From Flexithrix dorotheae DSM 6795 (lineage in GTDB: Bacteria > Bacteroidota > Bacteroidia > Cytophagales > Flammeovirgaceae), in the NCBI RefSeq assembly GCF_000379765.1, contig NZ_KB903465.1:374807-438806 (forward strand): a stretch of 64,000 nucleotides of DNA. The letters run 5' to 3'. The position numbers and the translations under genes are program-made. The notes beneath the pieces were generated by a model. That model was not told the origin of the DNA, searched no databases, and saw only the letters and a program-made list of their open reading frames with translations. Within the stretch, counting starts at the first letter, position 1. The number at the start of each line of letters is the position of its first letter. Shown here in pieces: positions 54,621 through 63,090 of the stretch.

Positions 54621-56507
54621 ATGCGCCAATTTTATCTATTAATGATTATCACATTTTTTGCAGCTTGTGCACCAGAAAAACCTGAGAATCCGGCACCGCC
54701 AAATATTTTGTGGATTTCCTGTGAAGACATTAGTCCCGCCTGGGGTTGTTATGGAGACCAGCAAGCCACCACGCCAAACATCGATCTTTTGGCCGACAAA
54801 GGATTTGTATTCACGCAGGCCTTTTCCAATGCACCTATCTGCTCCCCTGCCCGATCTACTTTGATTACTGGCATGTATGCGAAGTCTTTGGGCACTCAAA
54901 ATTTAAGGTCAGACATACCAATTCCAGCTGATTTAAAAATTTTGCCAGAGGTGCTGAAAGCTAATGGATATTATACGACCAACAATGCCAAAACCGATTA
55001 TAATTTCAGCCATGAAGGTCGATGGGATGACAGCAGCAACAAGGCCCACTGGAGAAATAAGCCTGAAGGAAAACCCTTTTTCAGTGTTTTCAATTTCGGG
55101 ATTACCCATGAAGGCCATGCCAATACCGACAAAAAAGAGGACACCGAAACCCTGCCTAAAAAACATGATCCGGCCAATATGAAACTGCCACCTTACTTCC
55201 CGGAAACCGAAGAATTTAAAAACATCATGGCTCATCAGTATGATTTAATTACTGTTTTTGATCAGGAGGTGGGCAAGCTGGTCGATCAACTTAAGGCAGA
55301 CGGACTTTACGATAACACCATCATTTTTGTGTTTTCAGACCATGGCTACGGGCTTCCCCGATATAAAAGATGGCTTTATGACACTGGCTTAAAAGTACCC
55401 TTTGTATTGCATGTACCCGAAAAATATAAGGACAAAGCGGCCAATCTTACCCAAAGTAAAGTGGATAAAATGGTGGGATTTGTAGATTTTGCACCTACAG
55501 TGCTAAACCTGGCCAATGTTGCCGCTCCACAGAGGATGGAAGGGCAAAATTTTCTGGGCAAAGATGCCCCGGAAAAACCTTATATTTTTGGCTATAGAGA
55601 TCGCGCAGACGATGTTTATGATATGAGCAGGTCAATTTTTGACGGACGATATTTGTATGTCAGAAATTATATGCCTCAAAAACCTTATATTCAGAATGCC
55701 ATCATTTTCAATAAAGGGAAGCGATCTTATGAAGAATTATTCAGGGTAAAAGAGGCTGGGAATCTCCCACCTGAAGCACAGGACATGTTTGCGCCCAAAC
55801 CAGTAGAAGAACTTTACGATTTGCAAAATGATCCGAATGAACTCAATAACATTGTTGATGAGCCTCAGCTGGCAGAAAAAGTAAAATCATTGAAAGCCAG
55901 GCTCCACCAGCATATAATTGAAACCAAAGATACCGGACTGATGAATGAAGGAGATATGATGGTGAGGGCAGGCAACCAGTCTGTTTATGAAATGACACAT
56001 GATGCTGCCTTATTCAACCCTGAGAAAATCCTTAAGGCAGCCGAATTGGTGGGAAAAGTAACGGATATCAATCAGTTAGCCACTTATTTTGAAGATGAAG
56101 ATGCAGCGGTAAGGTTTTGGGCCATGCAAGCCCTAGATGCTTTTGAAGGAGATATTTCCAGTCAAAAACCAGCATTAAAGAAATTACTGGAAGACCCTTC
56201 CGTACCTAACCGGGCATTGGCGGCCGAATTACTCCTTAATAAATATAATGATGAAAGCGGGCTGGAGGTACTCAAAGAAGCATTAACCGAGAAGAATGAG
56301 CCCGTACTTTTACAGGTAGCGATCAATGTGAGAAATATTGGAGAAAAAGCTAAACCGCTTGTTCCTTTCATTAAAGAAAATATTTATCCCGAAATTTCGG
56401 GAGAGGTTTGGGGCAGGTACAAATCATGGCTTTACCCTATGTTCATAGGCATGGCTCTTGATCAAACCTTAGCCAATTGTGGAGAAGAAGTGGTGATTGA
56501 GAATTGA
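54621..56507 (+). CDS. Lipoprotein arylsulfatase-type sulfatase (S1) with C-terminal HEAT-like repeats
   Basis: Protein of 628 residues with a lipoprotein signal (FFAACAPEK, Cys16). The sulfatase fold spans about 25-460: metal site NILWISCEDISP, the formylglycine-forming motif ICSPARST (Cys74 with Pro76 and Arg78), and the late DHGYGLPRYK site with Asp and His. The C-terminal part (about 490-620) is a helical repeat region resembling HEAT/Armadillo (LATYFEDEDAAVRFWAMQAL), unusual for sulfatases. It resembles heparan N-sulfatase-like S1 members, acting on sulfated glycans at the cell surface. The maturase that makes formylglycine is not in the window. Confidence 0.92.
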   Translation: MRQFYLLMIITFFAACAPEKPENPAPPNILWISCEDISPAWGCYGDQQATTPNIDLLADKGFVFTQAFSNAPICSPARSTLITGMYAKSLGTQNLRSDIPIPADLKILPEVLKANGYYTTNNAKTDYNFSHEGRWDDSSNKAHWRNKPEGKPFFSVFNFGITHEGHANTDKKEDTETLPKKHDPANMKLPPYFPETEEFKNIMAHQYDLITVFDQEVGKLVDQLKADGLYDNTIIFVFSDHGYGLPRYKRWLYDTGLKVPFVLHVPEKYKDKAANLTQSKVDKMVGFVDFAPTVLNLANVAAPQRMEGQNFLGKDAPEKPYIFGYRDRADDVYDMSRSIFDGRYLYVRNYMPQKPYIQNAIIFNKGKRSYEELFRVKEAGNLPPEAQDMFAPKPVEELYDLQNDPNELNNIVDEPQLAEKVKSLKARLHQHIIETKDTGLMNEGDMMVRAGNQSVYEMTHDAALFNPEKILKAAELVGKVTDINQLATYFEDEDAAVRFWAMQALDAFEGDISSQKPALKKLLEDPSVPNRALAAELLLNKYNDESGLEVLKEALTEKNEPVLLQVAINVRNIGEKAKPLVPFIKENIYPEISGEVWGRYKSWLYPMFIGMALDQTLANCGEEVVIEN

Positions 56508-56528
56508 TGTAAATTTTTATCTAAACAT

Positions 56529-56555
56529 GGCACAGGGTCTCCCTTGTGCCTTTTT
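56529..56555 (+). terminator. Terminator of the sulfatase gene
   Basis: GGCACAGGG and CCCTTGTGCC form a stem with one bulged T, followed by TTTTT. Confidence 0.8.
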
Positions 56556-56581
56556 CATAAAGGAAATGTGAATTAATTACC

Positions 56582-57115
56582 TTAATTTATTGGCAATTTT
56601 AAGTCCTTCGCTCTCCATTCTGTTTTTTCCTCCATCATTGTTGTAAATTCCTTTAGTCCTACCAAATGCTGGTGTATAGTCAACTTTTTATCCACTCCAA
56701 TTAATTTTAAATATCCGGAAATAGGATTGAACTTAATTTGACTAATTTCTGACCATTTTATTTGCCTTATCGTACCTTTCCAGTTCTGAACAGAAATGCT
56801 TGTTTCGTTAAATTTTAATTTATGGTTTCGGTAATATAACAAACATGGTGTCCCCGCAACTCCACCTATTAGAAAGACTACCAAACTAATAATATACATC
56901 CCCTTGTCCTGATAAAAAATACCGGCAATCACAAAAATGGAAGTCATCCCAATAAAGAACAACCCTAAAACTAAATAAAGTTTATTCATCCTTAATTCTA
57001 TTTCACCCCCCACCGTTTTTTCAATTTTTTGATTTGTGCCCTTATTCATATAATTCATTGCAAGGCTAACTCCCACACCAATGAGGCTATATAATACCAA
57101 CTTTTCCCAGTTCAT
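56582..57115 (-). CDS. Membrane protein of unknown function with C-terminal PH-like region
   Basis: Protein of 177 residues with three membrane segments (about 5-22 LVLYSLIGVGVSLAM; 48-68 LVLGLFFIGMTSIFVIAGIFY; 74-92 IISLVVFLIGGVAGTPCLLYY). The last 75 residues (ISVQNWKGTIRQIKWSEISQ, then IKFNPISGYLKLIG) have the strand pattern of bacterial PH-like domains, often on the cytoplasmic face. No named family is certain. Converges on the sulfatase gene and stands alone. Confidence 0.7.
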   Translation of the reverse strand: MNWEKLVLYSLIGVGVSLAMNYMNKGTNQKIEKTVGGEIELRMNKLYLVLGLFFIGMTSIFVIAGIFYQDKGMYIISLVVFLIGGVAGTPCLLYYRNHKLKFNETSISVQNWKGTIRQIKWSEISQIKFNPISGYLKLIGVDKKLTIHQHLVGLKEFTTMMEEKTEWRAKDLKLPIN

Positions 57116-57359
57116 TTCTTCTTGATTTTCTCTTTTTTATCTTATTGATTAAAACGGTTTTAATTAAATTTCAATTGCTCCTGAATTAATAAACTATACC
57201 TTATTAATGCCACCTTACTTTCCGTAATTTAATCCCAACTAACCAAATTGAAACAAAACTTTTTAGTATGCTTTTAGCAAAAAAATTAAGTTTATGAAAA
57301 AATTCTGAACTAAGCTGGTCCAAAATGTATTTTAGGAATTTAAAGGCAATCATATAGCA

Positions 57360-57995
57360 ATGAAAATAATCTCTACGAATATAGGCAAACCAACCACTTT
57401 TATCTGGAATGGAAAAGAGGAGGTAACTGGTATTTATAAAAAACCAACCGGCAAGCCAATCTATCTCACTAAAAATGATGTGGTAGATGATACGGTTTCT
57501 GATCGTCTGCATCATGGGGGTTATTACAAAGCCTGTTATGTGTTTGCTTCAGAACAATATCCTTACTGGAAAGCTTTATATCCCGATCTCGATTGGAGTT
57601 GGGGCATGTTTGGGGAAAACCTGACACTTTCCGGTTTTGATGAAACTGAAGTTTATGTCGGGGATATTTACAAGATTGGGAATGCATTAGTTCAGGTTTC
57701 CCAGTACCGGGAACCCTGTTACAAATTCAGCCATAAATTTGGCACCCCTAAAGTGCTCAAACAATTTATAGAGCATAGTCGTGGAGGAACTTACCTCAGT
57801 ATTCTGGAAGAAGGTGAAGTAAATGTGGATGATGAATTTACACTAATGGAACGACCGGAAGAAAGTTTAACTGTAGCACAATTATTTCGATTAGTTCATG
57901 CGAAGGAAAAAGATCAGGAGCACTTAAAAATTGCTGCAAAATGTCTGTTTATCCCAGCTAAAAAACGGAAATTGTTTAGTTCTTTTGTTCAATAA
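57360..57995 (+). CDS. MOSC-domain protein (YiiM-like)
   Basis: Cytoplasmic protein of 211 residues. The MOSC beta-barrel domain (about 20-155) contains KNDVVDDTVSDRLHHGG, MFGENLTLSGFDE and SQYREPCYKFSHKFG, whose Cys is the conserved MOSC residue that may bind molybdenum cofactor or sulfur. A C-terminal 3-alpha region follows, as in YiiM. Known members handle N-hydroxylated compounds or sulfur transfer from the molybdenum cofactor; the substrate here is not known. Confidence 0.88.
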   Translation: MKIISTNIGKPTTFIWNGKEEVTGIYKKPTGKPIYLTKNDVVDDTVSDRLHHGGYYKACYVFASEQYPYWKALYPDLDWSWGMFGENLTLSGFDETEVYVGDIYKIGNALVQVSQYREPCYKFSHKFGTPKVLKQFIEHSRGGTYLSILEEGEVNVDDEFTLMERPEESLTVAQLFRLVHAKEKDQEHLKIAAKCLFIPAKKRKLFSSFVQ

Positions 57996-58154
57996 AAATT
58001 CTAGCCAATCTTAAAATGATTTTCAGTGGCTCGCTGAATTTTGGAACTATAAAGATGACAGTGTGACGCTGTCAAAATTATCTGGTCCAAGTGGACACTT
58101 GAATCAGATATAGCAAGGCATTCCACTTTACAAAATCAAATAGCGATAAATTAA

Positions 58155-58189
58155 AAAGCCATTGCAACGCTTAAGGCTACAATGGCTTT
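58155..58189 (-). terminator. Terminator after the rhamnosidase-like gene
   Basis: AAAGCCATTG (58155-58164) and CAATGGCTTT (58180-58189) form a 10-bp stem; on the minus strand it is followed by TTTTTAATTT, 26 bases beyond the stop codon at 58216. Confidence 0.8.
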
Positions 58190-58215
58190 AAATATTAATT
58201 TTTTTAGTATGGTAA

Positions 58216-60570
58216 TTATTTAACGGTAATCTGATTTACCCCTTCTTTTAAGGATTGACTTATACCCTTGTATTCCCATTCTCCACTTAATCCCTTTGGC
58301 AGAGAAATTTCAGCTTTGAGCACGCCTTTTTTCACGGTGTAATTCACTGCAATTTCGCCTTTTGGATGTGGCATAGTAGCCTGAATATTTGTCAAATCAC
58401 CAAGATGAGGCTTAATTTTCACATGCTGAAAACCAATATCCGCTGGCTGGATGCCACAAGTCAGGCTCATTAAGTAATAGGCAGGATGCGCACTCCAGGC
58501 ATGGCAGTCACTTCGGTCGTGAGAAGCAAACCCTGTTTCTCCGCAGGTAGTATGACCTCTGTCAATATAAGTGTACCAGAAGTCCAGATTTTCCAGGAAT
58601 AAATCTTCCTTGCCAGTTTTTTGCAAGGCTTTAAAAAGAAAGAAAGAGAAATAAGAACTTGCCATTTCCGTAAATTCAGGATAAGTCAGAATTTTATCCA
58701 TCAATTCTCCTTGTTGAGCTGGGGTAATTACATCACACAAAATAGCCATTAAATTCGTATGTTGAGAAAAAATATCACTTCCCGGATAATCGGCAAAAAG
58801 GCCTTTTTCCATGTTCCACGCCTGATTAAAGACTGCCGCTTTTATGCTTTTGGCTTCCGCTTCCCATTTTTTAGCCTCCTCATTCAAACCGATCTGATTA
58901 AATAACCGGACAGTACAATCCAAACTGTGCACATAGTACAAAGTCAATAAAATAGAATTGGTCATTTCCCCATTTTCGTCCTTCCTGGGAATGCTTCCTT
59001 TGGTAATACTCCAGTCAATGAAGTTCTGATTTTTAACCGTACCTAAAATTCCCTTTGATTCATCCAGATGACGGTGGTAAAAGCCCAAAACTTTTTCAAT
59101 ATTATCCTTAAACTGACTCACATATTCGGCATCTCCACGGATGAAATAATAATCGTGCAAACTTTGTATCCAGGCCAAGGACCAGGACCCCATATCAAAA
59201 TCAAACCTGGAAGGATAAGCAGATTTAAACAATCCGGTTTCTCGGTTTTCAGATTGCGGATATAATCGCATAACCTCTCTAAAAAGCCTGTCATCAGTAG
59301 AATTGTATGTGGAAATGGCTCCAATTGGCCGATTATCTCCACCATAACTCAATTGTTCATAAAATGGGGTATCGTAATAAGTCTCTCCAGAGCACATTCT
59401 GAAAGTTTGAAGGCTCATTTCAAAAATTTCATTGAGCCTGGCATTGTTACTATTAAAGGTGGACATTTTTGGATAGGGATAACCTGAATATTCACTTTCC
59501 AGAGCTAAAACTTCAAGCGGTTGATCCCCGGTCTCCACATTCATTTGCACATACCTGAACGCTCTTTTCCAAAGCGGGCGAAACATTCTTTTTCCATTGC
59601 CATCTGGGTGAAAAACATCCCAAACACCAAACATGGTTTTTCCTTCCACAGAATCCCTGTGGGCCTTTAAATTTACTTTTTCATAGAGCGCCTCGGCATA
59701 TTTCAATTGAATAGCGCTTCCTTTTCCTCCACTTACTGTCAGTTCCGGATAGCCCATGGTAAATAGCTCGTAGTCAAATATGATGGAGGCTTTTGTATTG
59801 GCAGGAATGGTAATTTGAGTATTGCCATTTAGAAAATTATTGGGAAAATCAATACCGGTTACTTTTCTGATTTTCGCAGGTTTTTCCCGATGATCATCCA
59901 TGAAAGCAATGTTTCTGGGCACCAGTTTCCAGGGATAGTTTCCACCTAAATCCAGCTTTTCTGCATTTTTCCAGTTTTTATCGTCAAAGGACAATTCTTC
60001 CCAACCCCAGGGGTATTTTTCACCAAAAACCTCATCACCAGGACCACAGGCATAAAATCCGTAAAACCATCGCTCCTTAAAAAGCATCTCATAATAAGAT
60101 ACTGGCTGGTAGGCCTCATTTTTCAATACTTTCCATGTTTCATTGGTATCCAGTTGTTTAAATTTTTCATCTTCACTCCTTAGAAAAAAGGCAGTTTGTA
60201 CCGAAAGCAATGCGAGCGGTTTATCTTTTCCCGCATTATGCACTACAGTTGCCAGGATATTTTCTCCCTGTTTTAGAAAAGGAGCTATGTCAATAATGTC
60301 ATATTTGTAGGTTTTTAAATCTCCTTTGGCCGGTCCGTAACAAACCCTTTTCCCATTTACAAAAAGGTTGTATCGGTTATCTGCCGAAATGTGAATCACC
60401 AGTGTTTCAGGGACTTGCTCAAGGCTCAGTTTCTTTCGGAAATGATAAACTCCGTATTCGGTTACATTTGCTGAAGGATAAGATATCCATGGCGCTTCAT
60501 CTTTGTTTTGGCAAAAACCGGACAGGGAAAGAAATTGGAAAATGAATAAGCATAAAGTTAGTTTTTTCAT
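58216..60570 (-). CDS. Exported GH78-like alpha-L-rhamnosidase
   Basis: Protein of 784 residues with a signal peptide (MKKLTLCLFIFQFLSLSGFC). The ATG at 60570 is preferred over that at 60579 because a full -7 box ends at 60584, too close for the longer start. N-terminal beta-sandwich domains bind sugar, and a middle to C-terminal (alpha/alpha)6 barrel (about 370-700) carries TYYDTPFYEQLSYGGDNRP near residue 405, which matches the conserved acidic active-site region of GH78 and relatives. A final beta-sandwich follows. It should remove alpha-L-rhamnose, or a similar sugar, from glycans in the periplasm. The neighbouring sulfatase gene lies 1.7 kb away beyond two unrelated genes. Confidence 0.87.
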   Translation of the reverse strand: MKKLTLCLFIFQFLSLSGFCQNKDEAPWISYPSANVTEYGVYHFRKKLSLEQVPETLVIHISADNRYNLFVNGKRVCYGPAKGDLKTYKYDIIDIAPFLKQGENILATVVHNAGKDKPLALLSVQTAFFLRSEDEKFKQLDTNETWKVLKNEAYQPVSYYEMLFKERWFYGFYACGPGDEVFGEKYPWGWEELSFDDKNWKNAEKLDLGGNYPWKLVPRNIAFMDDHREKPAKIRKVTGIDFPNNFLNGNTQITIPANTKASIIFDYELFTMGYPELTVSGGKGSAIQLKYAEALYEKVNLKAHRDSVEGKTMFGVWDVFHPDGNGKRMFRPLWKRAFRYVQMNVETGDQPLEVLALESEYSGYPYPKMSTFNSNNARLNEIFEMSLQTFRMCSGETYYDTPFYEQLSYGGDNRPIGAISTYNSTDDRLFREVMRLYPQSENRETGLFKSAYPSRFDFDMGSWSLAWIQSLHDYYFIRGDAEYVSQFKDNIEKVLGFYHRHLDESKGILGTVKNQNFIDWSITKGSIPRKDENGEMTNSILLTLYYVHSLDCTVRLFNQIGLNEEAKKWEAEAKSIKAAVFNQAWNMEKGLFADYPGSDIFSQHTNLMAILCDVITPAQQGELMDKILTYPEFTEMASSYFSFFLFKALQKTGKEDLFLENLDFWYTYIDRGHTTCGETGFASHDRSDCHAWSAHPAYYLMSLTCGIQPADIGFQHVKIKPHLGDLTNIQATMPHPKGEIAVNYTVKKGVLKAEISLPKGLSGEWEYKGISQSLKEGVNQITVK

Positions 60571-60916
60571 ATCGCACATTTATCAAAAATAAAATTTATG
60601 AAGAAGTTGTTAAAGCTTCCAATTTATACAGTTTAACCACAAAAACTATCTTGTTCCATAGGGTAAATTAGTCTAAAAAATCACTTTTTAAGGACAGAAT
60701 AATAATTAGGCATGTTAAAATTTTATTTAATAGGAATTTTGCCACTTCCCATATTATTTATTTTATTTGAATCACTCATCTACACTTAACTTAAAACTAA
60801 CCAACAACTTTTCACCTGGCCTGACTTAAGGGAATAACTTTCTCCCTTTCCTTCATAAACTTTCATGGGCAAATCCTTCCAGACTTTTTTATTCACAATT
60901 AATTTAAAAATTAACC
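60571..60916. other. Divergent intergenic stretch, 346 bp
   Basis: Between the rhamnosidase-like gene (minus) and gamma-glutamyltransferase (plus). Apart from the rhamnosidase promoter, no coding frame or hairpin stands out; the ggt promoter was not identified. Confidence 0.4.
60584..60613 (-). promoter_or_regulatory. Likely rhamnosidase promoter
   Basis: On the minus strand TATTTTTG (60591-60584) fully matches the -7 box TAnnTTTG; the word TTTA sits 19 bases upstream in the -33 position instead of TTTG. Confidence 0.45.
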
Positions 60917-62644
60917 ATGCTTACATTTAATCGAGGATTAATCATCTTTTTTCTGTTTTTCTTAATTTCCAATTGCCAGCAGCAACAAATGGAAGATACC
61001 ACTTCTGTGGAAAGTGGTAAAAATGAGGGTGTTTTAGCCAAAAATGGAATGGTAGTCACTGCACATCCACTTGCTTCTCAGGTAGGATTAGCCATTTTAA
61101 AAAAAGGAGGAAACGCTTTTGATGCCGCTATTGCGGTACAATATGCCCTGGCCGTAGTTTTACCTAAAGCTGGTAATATTGGAGGTGGTGGATTCATGGT
61201 CTACCGAACCAAAGATGGAGAAAATGGTGCATTGGATTTTAGGGAAAAAGCACCACTTAAAGGAGACAGAGATATGTACCTTGATAAAAAAGGGGAACCC
61301 ATAAAAAATTTAAGTCTGAAAGGGCATCTGGCTGCAGGCGTTCCAGGTACGGTTGCCGGAATGGATGCGGCATTTCAAAAATTTGCATCACTTCCATTCA
61401 GCGAAATTATCCAACCATCAATAGATCTGGCCCAGAACGGTTTTGAACTTACCGAATATGAAGCTGACTTATTGAATAGATTCCAGGAAGATTTTAAAGC
61501 GATCAATTTACATACACCCTACCTGGTAAGAGAGGAAGAATATCAGGAAGGAGATTCCATCTATCATACAGATTTGGCCAAAACCCTGGAGAGAATTCGG
61601 GACAATGGAAAAGACGGGTTTTACAAGGGAGAGACAGCTGATTTGATTGTGAAGGAAATGAAAGCAGGCAAGGGGATTATTTCCCTGGAAGACCTTGCCA
61701 GCTATGAAGCCAAATGGAGAAAGCCAATCATTGTCAACTATAGAGGACATAAAGTGATTTCCATGCCCCCATCTTCAAGTGGCGGATTGGTATTAGGACA
61801 ATTACTGAAAGGAAGTGAATATTTCGATTTTCCTTCTTTTGGAGTAAATACCACTAAAAGCATTCATGTAATGACTGAATTACAAAGAAGGGCTTATGCG
61901 GACAGAGCAGAACATATGGGTGATATGGATTTTTATGAGGTACCTATTGATATGTTATTGGAAGATAGTTATATCAAAAACAGAATTTCAGATATTACCA
62001 TGGATTCTGCAACTTCTTCTCAGGTGATTAAGTCAGGGAAGGTAAATACAATAGAAAGTTTTCAGACTACACATTTTTCTATTGTGGATAAAGAAGGAAA
62101 TGCAGTGGCTATTACCACTACCTTAAACAGCTATTTCGGATGTAAAGTCATGGTAGATGGAGCTGGTTTTTTCCTTAATAATGAAATGGATGATTTTAGC
62201 ATAAAACCAGGAGTACCCAACCAGTTTGGCCTTGTGGGTGCTGAGGCCAATGCCATTGCTCCGGGAAAAAGAATGCTTAGTGCAATGACCCCTACCATTA
62301 TTGAAAAAGAAGGAAAATTGTTCATGGTAGTAGGTACTCCCGGAGGTTCCACCATTATCACCAATGTTTATCAGGTCATTCTCAATGTAATTGATCATGG
62401 ATTAACCATGCAGGAAGCTGTGGACGCAAAAAAAATGCATTCCCAATGGTTGCCAGACAGAATTATTGCTGAAAAAGGTTGCCTGGATAGTTTGACTATT
62501 GACGCTCTACAACACCTTGGACACGAAATAAAAGAAATAAATACCATAGGCCGGATTGAGGCCATTTTGGTAAAAGAAGATGGGACTTATGAAGGAGCCG
62601 CTGACAAAACAAGATCAGGAGATGCCATGGCTTTGGGATATTAA
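60917..62644 (+). CDS. ggt: Gamma-glutamyltransferase
   Basis: Exported lipoprotein-like enzyme of 575 residues; signal peptide to about residue 20 with a Cys in ISNCQQQQ, so it may be lipid-anchored. It is made as one chain that cleaves itself at Thr in FQTTHFSIVDKEGNAVAI (near residue 384), giving the large and small subunits. The glycine-binding PPSSSGGLVLGQ is near 285, and VVGTPGGSTIITNVYQVI is the conserved late motif. The enzyme splits glutathione and other gamma-glutamyl compounds in the periplasm. It ends at a strong hairpin and stands alone. Confidence 0.95.
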   Translation: MLTFNRGLIIFFLFFLISNCQQQQMEDTTSVESGKNEGVLAKNGMVVTAHPLASQVGLAILKKGGNAFDAAIAVQYALAVVLPKAGNIGGGGFMVYRTKDGENGALDFREKAPLKGDRDMYLDKKGEPIKNLSLKGHLAAGVPGTVAGMDAAFQKFASLPFSEIIQPSIDLAQNGFELTEYEADLLNRFQEDFKAINLHTPYLVREEEYQEGDSIYHTDLAKTLERIRDNGKDGFYKGETADLIVKEMKAGKGIISLEDLASYEAKWRKPIIVNYRGHKVISMPPSSSGGLVLGQLLKGSEYFDFPSFGVNTTKSIHVMTELQRRAYADRAEHMGDMDFYEVPIDMLLEDSYIKNRISDITMDSATSSQVIKSGKVNTIESFQTTHFSIVDKEGNAVAITTTLNSYFGCKVMVDGAGFFLNNEMDDFSIKPGVPNQFGLVGAEANAIAPGKRMLSAMTPTIIEKEGKLFMVVGTPGGSTIITNVYQVILNVIDHGLTMQEAVDAKKMHSQWLPDRIIAEKGCLDSLTIDALQHLGHEIKEINTIGRIEAILVKEDGTYEGAADKTRSGDAMALGY

Positions 62645-63090
62645 ATAATACCCTGTATATTTGCATCATATTGGAAATATAGCTATGCCCAATATGATGC
62701 ATTTTTTACTAGTCTCAATACAAAAATTCCAACCGAAAAACTGATGAAAATGAAATAATTACCACTAATTATGGTAATTAATCAACTCACTTCTAAACTG
62801 ACCTAACTTTAACTACTAAGAAGTGACAATTGTCGGTTTCACAAACTTTTTTTACTGCAGGATTATTGGTTCAATTTTAGATATTGGCCTGATAATCAAA
62901 TATAAATTTGCTACTTAACTACCCTCATAAAACTAAATACCTAAAATCTAATTAAGGTATTCAATACTCGTTCTACCAAACAATATTTTTTAATAACAAC
63001 CTGATAAATAACATTATAATAAAACCCAAAATTAGGGCAGATTAAAGTATAGATTTTTCTAAAATATTTTAATAGGGCCTTATTTAGTTT
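62645..63090. other. Intergenic stretch, 446 bp, with a terminator
   Basis: Between ggt and the truncated kinase gene. Besides the terminator at 62662-62707 there is no coding frame. The promoter of the kinase gene was not identified with confidence; TAGATTTT at 63050-63057 is one base off the -7 box. Confidence 0.45.
62662..62707 (+). terminator. Terminator of the ggt gene
   Basis: TGCATCATATTGG (62662-62674) and CCAATATGATGCA (62689-62701) form a 13-bp perfect stem, followed by six T. Confidence 0.9.

Noticed and set aside
58216-62644. Idea that sulfatase, rhamnosidase and ggt form a polysaccharide-utilisation locus
   Set aside because: No SusC/SusD pair, regulator or shared strand; unrelated genes and terminators separate them.
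62632-62663. TTTG, 20 bases, TATATTTG: a near-perfect promoter overlapping the end of ggt
   Set aside because: The transcript would start inside the ggt terminator stem and leave a 420-base leader before the next gene, so it is probably a chance match.
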